Shown: positions 36,787 to 45,300 of the stretch, in pieces
Layout: every line of letters begins with the position of its first letter
Numbering within the stretch: position 1 is the stretch's first letter
Source of the DNA: Microbulbifer agarilyticus
Lineage (GTDB): Bacteria > Pseudomonadota > Gammaproteobacteria > Pseudomonadales > Cellvibrionaceae
Length of the DNA stretch: 64,000 nucleotides
Assembly: GCF_001999945.1 (NCBI RefSeq)
Contig: NZ_CP019650.1
Span: 3,658,001 to 3,722,000, forward strand
Reading direction: 5' to 3'
Made by a program: the position numbers and the translations under genes
The notes under the pieces: model-generated
The model's input: only the letters and a program-made list of their open reading frames with translations
What the model was told of the DNA's origin: nothing
Databases searched by the model: none

Positions 36787-37629
36787 ATGCAGGACAAACC
36801 CGTAGTATTCGTGGTGGTTGACCCCAACGATGAACGCCACGTAGCCCTCGATCGCGCCCTGGCGACCGCCCGCGAGCGCAACCCGCAGCCCAAACTGGCC
36901 GTATTCGTTGCCGTTGACGGCGAAGCCGTAGACACCCGCGCGGTGAATGATCACCTGTTCCGCGACGAATTCTGGTTTCGCGACCAGATTCGCAAGCCGA
37001 TTGAAGAGGCCGGTGTGGAGTTCGACATCACCGTATGCTGGTCCAGCGACTGGCAGGCGGCCATCATTCAGGAATCCAAGCGCTGCAACGCGGAAATGAT
37101 CTACCTGCCGGTGCACGCGCGCAGCAGCAGCCGCTTCACCTTCGCCGAGTCCAAGTGGCAGGTACTGAAGCAGGCCAAGTGCCCTGTGGTATTGATCCGT
37201 CCAGGTGCGCAGGACCGCCGCAAAGTGGTACTGGCCACCGTAAACTACCAGGCGCAGACCACCCAGCAGCGCCAGCTGAACCGCCAGATCACCGAGCGCG
37301 CCAGCTACATTGCCGAGGTATACGGTGCCGAGCTGCACCTGGTGAACGCGTTCCTGGATTCCATGCTGTACCCAGACCGCGGCGCCCTGGCCAAGCTGGC
37401 GAGTAAAACCGGCGTACCAACTGACCGTATTCACGTGAAGCAGGGCTATACCAACGAAGTGGTTGCGGAGATCGCCAAAGAGATCAACGCTGAATTGGTG
37501 GTTATGGGTACGCTGAACCAGTACGGCGAAACCGGCTCACTGCTGCGTGGTAATACCGCTGAGCGTGTTATCGGCTCTCTGGATATTGATGTGATGGTGT
37601 GTAACGCGTTTACCAACACTTCACATTAA
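36787..37629 (+). CDS. uspE: Universal stress protein, tandem-domain UspE-like
   Basis: A 280-residue cytosolic protein with two Usp domains. The first opens KPVVFVVVDPNDERHVALDRAL. The second ends with the ATP-binding signature MGTLNQYGETGSLLRGNTAERVI and a final beta strand DIDVMVCNAF. Length and tandem layout match UspE, which acts in stress resistance and motility or adhesion control. ATG 36787 is chosen because TAGGAG lies 5 nt upstream. It is divergent from the GH13 lipoprotein, and a hairpin terminator follows. Unrelated to the glucan genes as far as can be seen. Confidence 0.85.
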   Translation: MQDKPVVFVVVDPNDERHVALDRALATARERNPQPKLAVFVAVDGEAVDTRAVNDHLFRDEFWFRDQIRKPIEEAGVEFDITVCWSSDWQAAIIQESKRCNAEMIYLPVHARSSSRFTFAESKWQVLKQAKCPVVLIRPGAQDRRKVVLATVNYQAQTTQQRQLNRQITERASYIAEVYGAELHLVNAFLDSMLYPDRGALAKLASKTGVPTDRIHVKQGYTNEVVAEIAKEINAELVVMGTLNQYGETGSLLRGNTAERVIGSLDIDVMVCNAFTNTSH

Positions 37630-37650
37630 CGCTCGATTTTCGCCGTATAT

Positions 37651-37678
37651 AAAAAACGCCGGCAATGCCGGCGTTTTT
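37651..37678. terminator. Bidirectional intrinsic terminator
   Basis: Six A, the stem CGCCGGC-AAT-GCCGGCG (37657-37673), then five T. It lies between uspE (+) and the halogenase-like gene (-). Confidence 0.9.
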
Positions 37679-37694
37679 ATTTGGTCACAGGAAA

Positions 37695-39197
37695 TTACAA
37701 AGAAGCCAAGAAGTCGTCGTGATCGGCAAGCTGCTTTACTGTTCCCTGGATCAAGGTCTGCAAGCTTTCCATCAAATCAGTCAGCTGACTATCGCTAAGC
37801 CCATCAGCAATTACATGGTGGTCCTCAGGCATTACACCCTGCCCAATAAGTACTTGCTGCCACGCCACCTCGGTAAATAAATCGTCGAAATCCCGAAACG
37901 CCTTCCCGGACCTGCGGAACAGCTCCATTTTCTCATGCAGGGAGTCCGGAACCGCCATTTCCTCGCACTGCCGCCAGAACTCACTGTCGCGACGCTGATT
38001 AGCCTTGTAATGCAGAATGATAAAATCGCGAATGCGCTCAATTTCCACCTGGGACTGACGATTGTATTCCGCAACCTCTTCCGCACGAATTCCTCGATGC
38101 GGGAAGCATTTTATCAGCCGGGTAGCTGCAGTCTGAATCATATGGATACTGGTGGACTCCAGCGGCTCCAGGAACCCGCTGGAAAGTCCAATCGCCACCA
38201 CATTCTTGCGCCACGCCTCACGCCGGCGACCGGTACGGAAACGAATAACTTTCGGATCTGCGAGGGGTTCCGCATCGAGATTGGACATGAGAACTTCGCG
38301 CGCCTGCTCATCTGTCCAGTGGCGACTGGAATACACCAGACCATTACCCGTGCGATGCTGCAGCGGTATCCGCCACTGCCACCCGGCTTCATGCGCAATC
38401 GACCGCGTATAAGGGACAATGGGTTTTACCAGCGCGCTGGGTACCGCCTGCGCACGGTCACACGGCAGCCAATGGGACCAGTCGTCATAGCCAACCCCCA
38501 ATGCTTTGTGAATCAGCAGTGCAGCCATACCGGTGCAGTCGACAAAGAGGTCACCCGGTACTTCACGGCCACCTTCCAGTACTAACTTTTCGACGTAGCC
38601 GCTTTCAGGGTTGAGTTTGACTTCATCTACGGTCCCCTCAATACGCGTAACACCCTTACTCTCCGCGTACTTGCGCAGAAACTGGGCATATAGCCCTGCA
38701 TCAAAATGATAGGCGTATGAAATGCCCGGGAGGTTAGTACCTTTGATCTGACCCAGGGGCGAGAACTTGTTGTTTTTTGCAGCCTGGTAATTCAGGGAGT
38801 AATCCCAGAGACTTTCCGTTCCGCCATTCTGGCGATGACGTACCCAAAAATGGTGAAAATCACAAAAGGGAAAGTTCTTCCCGATAGTGCCAAAGGCGTG
38901 CATGTAGCTATCGCCTCGCTTCAACCAGTTTTCAAACTGGATGCCCAGTTTGATAGTACCCTTGGTTTCACGCAGGAACTCTTTCTCGTCTAAACCGAGT
39001 GCCTGGTTAAAGTTAATGATTGGCGGGATCGTGGCTTCACCAACGCCGACTGTACCAATCTTGTCTGACTCGACGAGAGTAATGTTAATTGACTTGCCAA
39101 GCACCTTGCACATTAGCGCGGCCGTAATCCAGCCGGCTGTACCGCCACCTAAGATAACCAGATTTTTTACTACTTTGTTATTCACGTTATTTCGCAA
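37695..39197 (-). CDS. Tryptophan-halogenase-like FAD-dependent protein (copy 1)
   Basis: A roughly 500-residue flavoprotein. The FAD dinucleotide motif is GGGTAGW near residue 18. The segment TIKLGIQFENW carries the Lys equivalent to the catalytic Lys79 of PrnA, GWQWRIP is the family WxWxIP motif, and GFLEPLESTSIHMIQ carries the conserved Glu. All halogenase residues I can check are present. Such genes commonly follow TonB receptors in polysaccharide loci of Caulobacter, Xanthomonas and alteromonads, where their role is not known. It follows the receptor gene after a terminator. The start is uncertain: TTG 39197 or GTG 39185, neither with a good ribosome site. Confidence 0.8.
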   Translation of the reverse strand: MRNNVNNKVVKNLVILGGGTAGWITAALMCKVLGKSINITLVESDKIGTVGVGEATIPPIINFNQALGLDEKEFLRETKGTIKLGIQFENWLKRGDSYMHAFGTIGKNFPFCDFHHFWVRHRQNGGTESLWDYSLNYQAAKNNKFSPLGQIKGTNLPGISYAYHFDAGLYAQFLRKYAESKGVTRIEGTVDEVKLNPESGYVEKLVLEGGREVPGDLFVDCTGMAALLIHKALGVGYDDWSHWLPCDRAQAVPSALVKPIVPYTRSIAHEAGWQWRIPLQHRTGNGLVYSSRHWTDEQAREVLMSNLDAEPLADPKVIRFRTGRRREAWRKNVVAIGLSSGFLEPLESTSIHMIQTAATRLIKCFPHRGIRAEEVAEYNRQSQVEIERIRDFIILHYKANQRRDSEFWRQCEEMAVPDSLHEKMELFRRSGKAFRDFDDLFTEVAWQQVLIGQGVMPEDHHVIADGLSDSQLTDLMESLQTLIQGTVKQLADHDDFLASL

Positions 39198-39300
39198 GCC
39201 TGTAATGAAAGAGTCTTGTGTGATGTTGCACTGCTAACCTAGCAAAAAGTATACATTGCTCGGAACACCATCCCACATGCGTTTATAAGAACGCCCAGAC

Positions 39301-39336
39301 AAAAAAAAGCCCCTGCAACACAGGTTGCAAGGGCTT
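39301..39336 (-). terminator. Intrinsic terminator after the first TonB receptor
   Basis: On the minus strand AAGCCCTTGCAAC pairs with GTTGCAGGGGCTT (one mismatch) and is followed by a run of eight T. It lies between the receptor stop and the halogenase start, so the halogenase would be made by readthrough or its own promoter. Confidence 0.85.
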
Positions 39337-39365
39337 TCGACCTAAGGTCTAGACTAACCTAGGCA

Positions 39366-42158
39366 TTACAGCTTGTAGCTGAAGCCCATCAGGTAAGTCT
39401 TGCCGTAGCTCTGGTAGTCACGAACCTGCAGAGCGTTGTCGCCACTCAGAGTGGTGAACGGCTCGTCGGTCAGGTTCTGACCTTGCAGGAATACGGACAG
39501 TCCTTCCAGACCACCGATGCCGGACTCAGCAAAATCGTAACCGATTTGCGCATCAACCAGAGTTTCGCCAACTACATCCACCTGCTCGGTAGAGAAGCCA
39601 GTACCGTAAACTTCGCCTTTGAAGTCATCGCGCTTACGCAGGCTGGTACGGGCGGAGAAGCCGTGGTTGTCGTAGTACACAGTGAAAGTCTGGATGCTCT
39701 CAGACAGACCTGGCAGTTCAAACTCATTACCATTCAGGTCTTCGATGTCCTGGCTCAGGCCAGTGTGGCTGGCGATAAGACCAAAACCATCAAGGCTCTC
39801 GTGGAAGATGTTGAACGGCAGGGAACCAGACAGTTCGTAACCCTGCAGGGTACCACCGCCACCGTTGACCTTACTGTAGCGAGTCGCGAGTGAGCCTGCG
39901 CCAGGCTCGGCACGAGCCGGATCATATCCAGGCATTTCAGCGATATCGATTACGTAGTTGTCATCGAAGTGCCAGCTGCTCAGATCTTTCCAGAATAGCG
40001 CTACAGAGAAGTATCCCTCTTCGCTGAAGTAGTTCTCGTAAGACAGGTCCAGACCTACAGCTTCTTTCGGCTCCAGGTACGGGTTACCGCCGCCAACAGA
40101 CCAGAAGTTTCCGTTGCCATCCGGGCTGCCAGAAGGAGAAACGGTAACAGAAGAGTTCATCTCATCCATGCGCGCACGGGAAATGGTCTTCGCTGCACCG
40201 AAACGTACAGTCTGCGCATCGGTCAGAGCCAGAGACAGGTTCAAGCTAGGAAGGAAGTGACCATAGTCGTGCTCGACATTGTTCTCAACGCCAACTACCA
40301 GTCCGTCTCGAACATCACCAGCGTAGCCTTCGGAGCGCTGGTCGGTATGCACATAGCGCGCACCCAAATTACCGGTCAGCGGGAAGCCAACAACTTCAGT
40401 TTCGAAGTTCGCCTGCACAAACGCAGCAGTAACCGCTTCCTGCACGGTGTAAGAACCGGTGAGGTGCTGAATACCAGTCAAGGCTTCGTCAGTCAGGTTG
40501 TAGTAACCGTCGTTCAGCAGGCCGCGCGCGTCGTACGCAACCATGTCGCCCATACCGATAAAGTCGAGAGAGGTGCTGCCCAGACGGTACTGCTCAGGCA
40601 CAACCAGAGTACCCTCGAATTCAGTCGGGAAACCGTCAAGGGTCATGTAGTAACCCTGAGAGCGCTTGGTCTTTTCGCGATCGCGGTAAGAGATACCGTA
40701 GCTGATTTCATTGACGATACCAGCTTCAACCATTTGGGTTGCAGCCAGCTTCAGGGAGGTCAGCTCGTCATCAATTTCAGGAGTATTCAGGAAGCCGTCC
40801 TGACCAGAGTTTTCCAGCGGAGTACCGGTGATGCCCAGGCTGTCGTTCAGTGCCTGGCTCCAGCCCCAAGTCAGCGGGCCACCCAGCTGAATCAGGTCAA
40901 AATCACTGTAATCCAGTTCATGAGTGAAGTTCACTCCAGTGTTGCCCGGCTTGAAGGTATAGCTCAGGTTGTCAGCAACACCATTGTCGTTACCACGGCC
41001 AGTACCTGCGTAGCTTTCGAAGCTCCAGATTTGACGCTCAACCGCAGAGTGGCTGACATCGAATTCCAGCTGCAGATCGTCGGTCGCTTCAAACTCGGCA
41101 TTGAAGCCGAAAGAGGTCAGCTCCGCTTTGCGGCTTTCGAAGTCGTTACGTACAACAACACGCTGGCCGTCAGTATTGGCGCTGGTGATAAAGCCGGTGG
41201 CTGGATCAACGTCAGCAAAATCTGCGGACAAGGAACCCTGGCCCCATGCGAACGGTACTTCGATACCGCGCAGAATTTTTTCATCGGCGAAGTCTACGTA
41301 CAGAGCATCAAAAGTAGTGTTCAGGCGATCGTTAGGCTGAGCCTGGACAACCAACATGACTGAGTCACGATCCAGCACAGAAGAGCGTACAAACGGCTTG
41401 GCACCACCAAGAATGGAGTATTGCTCGCCGTCTACTTCAAATTCAGGGTAGCCCCAGGAATTCCAACGCTCTTCCTGGCTCGGAGAGCTCATGGAGTTTA
41501 CAGCCAGTGCCACACCAATGGTGTCATCGGCAAACTGGTCGATATAAGAGAAGGTGAAACGCTGGCCCTGGTCTTCACCGTCTGGATTCAACTTATCGAA
41601 TCCAGTCATTTCCATCTGGCCGTTGAACTGCACAGTACGCTCACCGCGCTCAAGCGGCTTAACGGTTTGCATGTCAATCACGCCAGCGATGCCTTCAGCA
41701 TCGATGTTGGCCTGCGGAGTTTTGTGAACGGTAACACCGCTCATAATTTCGGAGGGGTAGAGATCGAACTCTACGCCGCGGTTATCACTGATGGAAACCT
41801 GCTCACGACCATTGAAGGTGGTGGCGCTTTCGTTTTCACCGAAACCACGAATAGATACGCGGCTAGAACGACCGTCCAGACGCTGGGTCGCAAGACCTGG
41901 CAGACGGGAGATCGCGTCAGCGATAGAGGAATCCGGCAGCTTGCCAATATCTTCTGCAGAAATAGCTTCAACTACCGATGTGGCATCGCGTTTGGTTCCG
42001 ATGGAGTCCATAACACTCTTACGGAAACCGGTAACGGTAATCTCTTCGAGGCCAGTGTTTCCGTCTTCTTCCTGCGCGAATACGCCAACGGAAGTTACGG
42101 ACGCGGCGATAGCTGCGGACAGCAGCGCCGGTCGAAATCGTTTGTTTGTCAGACTCAT
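39366..42158 (-). CDS. TonB-dependent receptor, Caulobacter-type (probable maltodextrin/alpha-glucan uptake)
   Basis: A 930-residue outer-membrane receptor: signal peptide (ending VGVFAQ), then the plug (EEITVTGFRKSVMDSI, EDIGKLPDSSIADAISRLPG, SIRGFGENESATTFNGR), a 22-strand barrel and the terminal aromatic signature YLMGFSYKL. The Caulobacter-type subfamily carries oligosaccharides rather than siderophores. SD AGGGAG is followed by three ATG in a row; the third (42158) has the best spacing. The degenerate motif at 42222 and the glucokinase gene upstream suggest an alpha-glucan or glucose-polymer substrate. The substrate is inferred. Confidence 0.88.
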   Translation of the reverse strand: MSLTNKRFRPALLSAAIAASVTSVGVFAQEEDGNTGLEEITVTGFRKSVMDSIGTKRDATSVVEAISAEDIGKLPDSSIADAISRLPGLATQRLDGRSSRVSIRGFGENESATTFNGREQVSISDNRGVEFDLYPSEIMSGVTVHKTPQANIDAEGIAGVIDMQTVKPLERGERTVQFNGQMEMTGFDKLNPDGEDQGQRFTFSYIDQFADDTIGVALAVNSMSSPSQEERWNSWGYPEFEVDGEQYSILGGAKPFVRSSVLDRDSVMLVVQAQPNDRLNTTFDALYVDFADEKILRGIEVPFAWGQGSLSADFADVDPATGFITSANTDGQRVVVRNDFESRKAELTSFGFNAEFEATDDLQLEFDVSHSAVERQIWSFESYAGTGRGNDNGVADNLSYTFKPGNTGVNFTHELDYSDFDLIQLGGPLTWGWSQALNDSLGITGTPLENSGQDGFLNTPEIDDELTSLKLAATQMVEAGIVNEISYGISYRDREKTKRSQGYYMTLDGFPTEFEGTLVVPEQYRLGSTSLDFIGMGDMVAYDARGLLNDGYYNLTDEALTGIQHLTGSYTVQEAVTAAFVQANFETEVVGFPLTGNLGARYVHTDQRSEGYAGDVRDGLVVGVENNVEHDYGHFLPSLNLSLALTDAQTVRFGAAKTISRARMDEMNSSVTVSPSGSPDGNGNFWSVGGGNPYLEPKEAVGLDLSYENYFSEEGYFSVALFWKDLSSWHFDDNYVIDIAEMPGYDPARAEPGAGSLATRYSKVNGGGGTLQGYELSGSLPFNIFHESLDGFGLIASHTGLSQDIEDLNGNEFELPGLSESIQTFTVYYDNHGFSARTSLRKRDDFKGEVYGTGFSTEQVDVVGETLVDAQIGYDFAESGIGGLEGLSVFLQGQNLTDEPFTTLSGDNALQVRDYQSYGKTYLMGFSYKL

Positions 42159-42221
42159 CATCATCTCCCTTGGACTTATCGTTATGGTGAGTAATGCCAT
42201 CCTAGGCTTACCCGAAGTCCA

Positions 42222-42289
42222 TATCCTCCACCCCCCAGGGGGGAGGAGGGGGAGAAGCTAGGGTCGGCAGAGGAGGAGGGGGCCGACCC
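42222..42289 (-). promoter_or_regulatory. Purine-rich regulatory region upstream of the first TonB receptor
   Basis: TATCCTCCA (42222-42230) and GGGGGGAGG (42238-42246) form a weak copy of the alpha-glucan motif with a 7-nt spacer. Its plus strand holds GGGGAGGAGG, a literal match to the enterobacterial MalT-box consensus. Next to it GGGTCGGC (42261-42268) and GCCGACCC (42282-42289) form a perfect 8-bp inverted repeat around AGGAGGAGG. No T-tract follows, so an operator is likelier than a glucokinase terminator. Confidence 0.45.
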
Positions 42290-42375
42290 AGATCACCATC
42301 GAGGCGGGGATTATACGGGGCGTACAAAAAATGTTCAGCCCCAGATGAGCAAATATAAAGGCAAATACGCTCAGA

Positions 42376-43338
42376 TTAGCGCTCCAGCCAGGCGGCAGCG
42401 CCAATCAGCGCCGGGTAGCCGGCCTTCAGCACTTCTACCCGCACCCCCTGCAACCAGTCACCGAGCTGCCCTTTGGTCACAAAGCGCTGCTCGAATTCAC
42501 TTTCAGGCAACAGGGATTCGATGCGCGGCAGCACGCCACCACCGAGGAATACACCACCGCGGGCGACATAGTAGAGGGCAGCATCACCAGCGGCGCTACC
42601 GAGGAAGTTGAGGAAGTCGATCAGGGTTTCACGGCACATTGAGTCGGAACCATCCAGGCCGCGGCCACTGACGTCTGGCGGAGTCAGCTCTTCTGCCGGG
42701 CGACCGTGGAGCGCGCATACGGCGCGGTACAGGTTCACCAGACCACCGCCGCTCAACACATACTCGTTATATACCGGCATCTGCTCGCGAGCGAGGATGC
42801 GCAGCAGCTCCAGTTCGCGCTCGCTGCCAGCAGAGAGGTTGGCATGGCCGCCCTCGCCGGGCACCACACGGTAGCTGCCGCCTTCGCTGACCAGACCTGC
42901 AACGCCAAGGCCGGTACCCGGCCCCAGAACCACCATCGGCCCCGCTTGCTGCGCAGGTACATCGCGCAGGGCCCACTTATCGGCTTCAGGCAGGCGTGGC
43001 AGAGACAAAGCCAAAGCAGCGAAATCATTAACAACCAGGGCGCGCTCGAACGAAAAGCGCGCACACAACTCTTCTGCGCGGATATCCCAACCCAGGTTGG
43101 TCATGGTTACCCGGCCACCCTGCGGGGTCTTTTCCACGGGGCCGGCAACGGCAACACACGCCTCCTTGGGCACATCGCACGACAGCTCTTCGAGCCATTG
43201 ACCCATCGCAGCGTAAAAGTCACCAAACTTAGCGCAGTTCACCACCTGAATAGCGTCCAGCCGATAACCACTTCCCTCAGGAATGGCCACCGCGAAGCGG
43301 GCGTTGGTACCGCCGATATCTGCGACGATTCTGGTCAT
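42376..43338 (-). CDS. glk: Glucokinase
   Basis: A 320-residue cytosolic kinase of the GlK (ROK-unrelated) family. It begins MTRIVADIGGTNARFAV with the phosphate-binding DIGGTN loop, and has NDFAALALSLP with the catalytic-base Asp, VLGPGTGLGVAGLV for nucleotide binding and PGEGGHANL. It phosphorylates glucose released by the glucosidases encoded nearby, feeding glycolysis. ATG 43338 is set by AAGGAA 7-8 nt upstream. It lies upstream of the first TonB receptor on the same strand, with 217 nt between them. Confidence 0.92.
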   Translation of the reverse strand: MTRIVADIGGTNARFAVAIPEGSGYRLDAIQVVNCAKFGDFYAAMGQWLEELSCDVPKEACVAVAGPVEKTPQGGRVTMTNLGWDIRAEELCARFSFERALVVNDFAALALSLPRLPEADKWALRDVPAQQAGPMVVLGPGTGLGVAGLVSEGGSYRVVPGEGGHANLSAGSERELELLRILAREQMPVYNEYVLSGGGLVNLYRAVCALHGRPAEELTPPDVSGRGLDGSDSMCRETLIDFLNFLGSAAGDAALYYVARGGVFLGGGVLPRIESLLPESEFEQRFVTKGQLGDWLQGVRVEVLKAGYPALIGAAAWLER

Positions 43339-44058
43339 GAATACGTTCCTTGGGTCAACACGAGGGGACAATCCCTGTAGTAAATTTACAAAAGCGCTGT
43401 GAAGGCGCGCTAAGGTAATGATTTCAGACGATAAATTCCAGACCTGGCCGGCAAAAAATATCCCAACAGCGAAGAAATAGGTACTATCTGGAGGAAGGTG
43501 GCGTCAACACGACTCCGTAATAAAACTACGAAACACCCCTTTCCCTTTCCCTATCCCGCACCTACTACGCCACCAACGAACTCAAAAAATACGATTTACC
43601 ACGACGATAAACGGCAAAAATACCGGGCAGAGACACCAGAATAGACGTGGCCCATATCCGAGGCGATTCTATTGATGACTCTTTTCTCAATGTTTTGCAA
43701 ATAGCAGCGAGCTGTGACCAATAAGCCAAACCGCACAAAGAAAAGCCCGGCAGGAAATACCTGCCGGTCCCAATGGGGCGACGAGAAGAGACCCGTAACA
43801 GGGAGAGGAAAGATGATGTCGAACGCTGTTCAGCGTACCCGACACCTCATAGAGTCGCGCTTCCCACCCTGAAAATCGCCCCACTTTGCTCAAGCGGGCA
43901 AACTGGGGGGGTTCACTTTGCAACTTTTCGTAAACGGGAAGCCCGCAAGGGGCCTACACGCTCGGTGCCACTCCTCCCTCCTGGGGAATTTTCATATACT
44001 GGCGACATTACAAAACAATAAAAATATAACAACGACAAACCCCACCGGCGATGCGCAC
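43339..44058. other. 720-bp intergenic regulatory region between glk and the AraC-type regulator
   Basis: No convincing gene. It holds a hairpin CCGGCAGG-N5-CCTGCCGG (43747-43767) with a T-rich minus-strand downstream side (CTTTTCTTT). It also holds a 36-bp beta-glucan-type operator at 43876-43911 and a partial alpha-glucan motif TCCTCCC-N4-GGGG (43972-43986). The left part (43339-43740) shows nothing specific. A minus-strand open frame at 43687-43923 crosses the hairpin and operator and is not believed. Confidence 0.6.
43876..43911. promoter_or_regulatory. Putative beta-glucan operator copy 1 (AraC-type regulator promoter)
   Basis: TCGCCCCACTTT (43876-43887), a 12-nt spacer, then AAACTGGGGGGG (43900-43911); 9 of 12 positions of the right arm fit the reverse complement of the left arm. 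The left arm and spacing are the same as at 49695-49730. Just upstream TCCCACCCTGAAAATCGC (from 43862) recurs with two changes at 57080. Confidence 0.55.
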
Positions 44059-45213
44059 ATGAAACAATATATTTTCAATATTCACGACGTGGTGCTATTG
44101 ATGACCGCTGCGGAATGCCTGCTGCTGGCAGTGTTCCAGGCGATCCTCCCGACCCGCTCCCGCCATGACGGCCGGCTGTTGATTGCGTTTCTGCTTATTA
44201 TTGCCGTCGCCTCGGCCTGCACCCTGGCTCTGTGGAACGACCAGTTTTCACTGGCGCCCTGGCTCGAACAGACACTGCTCCCTTACCTGCTGTTTAGCGC
44301 ATTGCTGCTCAAGGGGCCGGCGATCTATCTTTATGTCTGCTCGCTCACCCGCCAGAATTTTACGTTTACGCGAGGCATGGCCTTACACCTCCTGCCGGCG
44401 CTACTAGTGATTCTGTGCCTGGCGATTTTCAACATCTCGAGCAATGACTTGCGCCACGCGGCCGCTGGACAGGGGTTTTCGGCGACCGTCATCTCGCTGG
44501 TCTGGGATCTTGCCTCTTTGGCGCCCTTCGCCTACGCGGTTGCGGCACTGCGACAGCTCCGCCGCTACCGTCACGCGCTGAAGGATGAGTACTCCCATTA
44601 CTCAGAGGTCGAACTCAACTGGTTAACCGCTCTGGTGTGGGGCGTATGTGTGGCCTGGGCCTGGACCACCGTGGTGCATGTGGTGGCCAAATTCTCCAGC
44701 CAGAGCGTGGCCGACTATATGGGGATTGCCGACAACTATCTGTCGTTCATCCTGATTAATGCCTTCTTCGCCTACAGCCTCACCTATGCGCACCAGTTAC
44801 TGGCCACCCAACCGGAAGAGACAAGCCAGGAACGCGTTCCGGAGGAAGACGAGCCCTCGGAGCCGGCAATCGAGAAGGTGCGAAATGCCATGGAGAGCGA
44901 CAAGATTTACCTGAAAAAAAACCTGAACCTGGAACAATTTTCTGACCGAATCGCACTTCCAGCGAAAGAAGTTTCCGCGGTAATCAATAAACACTTCGGT
45001 ACCAACTTCTTTGAGTACGTAAACAGCTACCGCGTGGAAGCGGCCAAGTCTCTATTAGCCGACCCCGGTAAGGCGGACATGACCGTACTCGATGTATTGC
45101 TGGAGTCAGGCTTCAATAGCAAGTCAGCCTTCCACCGTTTCTTCAGCCGTCTCGTCGGCATGTCGCCCACCGAGTTCCGCAAGCAAGCGCTGGCGGATGC
45201 CAAGGTTTCTTAA
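44059..45213 (+). CDS. Membrane-bound AraC-family transcriptional regulator
   Basis: A 384-residue protein with about seven hydrophobic segments in the first 245 residues and an AraC helix-turn-helix domain at about 285-384 (LEQFSDRIALPAKEVSAVIN; VLDVLLESGFNSKSAFHRFFSRLVGMSPTEFRKQ). Regulators of this layout are found beside TonB receptor loci and are thought to sense a signal in or across the membrane. It is convergent with GH3 and sits between the two glucan gene sets. It is the best local candidate for reading the two operator motifs. The start at 44059 gives an uncharged leading helix; no strong ribosome site is seen. Confidence 0.82.
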   Translation: MKQYIFNIHDVVLLMTAAECLLLAVFQAILPTRSRHDGRLLIAFLLIIAVASACTLALWNDQFSLAPWLEQTLLPYLLFSALLLKGPAIYLYVCSLTRQNFTFTRGMALHLLPALLVILCLAIFNISSNDLRHAAAGQGFSATVISLVWDLASLAPFAYAVAALRQLRRYRHALKDEYSHYSEVELNWLTALVWGVCVAWAWTTVVHVVAKFSSQSVADYMGIADNYLSFILINAFFAYSLTYAHQLLATQPEETSQERVPEEDEPSEPAIEKVRNAMESDKIYLKKNLNLEQFSDRIALPAKEVSAVINKHFGTNFFEYVNSYRVEAAKSLLADPGKADMTVLDVLLESGFNSKSAFHRFFSRLVGMSPTEFRKQALADAKVS

Positions 45214-45232
45214 CCAATATGTGAAAGAGAAA

Positions 45233-45279
45233 CAAAAAAGCCGCTGGCGACCAGTCCCTTGGTCGCCAGCGGCTTTGCT
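45233..45279. terminator. Bidirectional intrinsic terminator
   Basis: A perfect 14-bp stem GCCGCTGGCGACCA / TGGTCGCCAGCGGC (45240-45273) with a 6-nt loop. Six A precede it, serving minus-strand GH3 transcripts, and a T-containing tail follows on the plus side. Confidence 0.88.
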
Positions 45280-45300
45280 TCGTCGGGTCAGGCTGTGGTG

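Noticed and set aside
42238..42250. Calling the purine-rich DNA before the TonB receptor a MalT box outright
   Set aside because: GGGGAGGAGG fits the enterobacterial consensus, but no MalT gene is in the window and the surrounding tract is simple G/A-rich DNA, so only a tentative regulatory entry is kept.
43687..43923. A 78-codon minus-strand frame in the glk-AraC gap
   Set aside because: It crosses the hairpin and the operator-like repeat, has no ribosome site and no recognisable protein features.
43918..44058. Upstream extension of the AraC-type regulator to 43918
   Set aside because: The added residues would cover the promoter and the operator-like elements, and the extension has no ribosome site; the ATG at 44059 starts directly before the first membrane helix.
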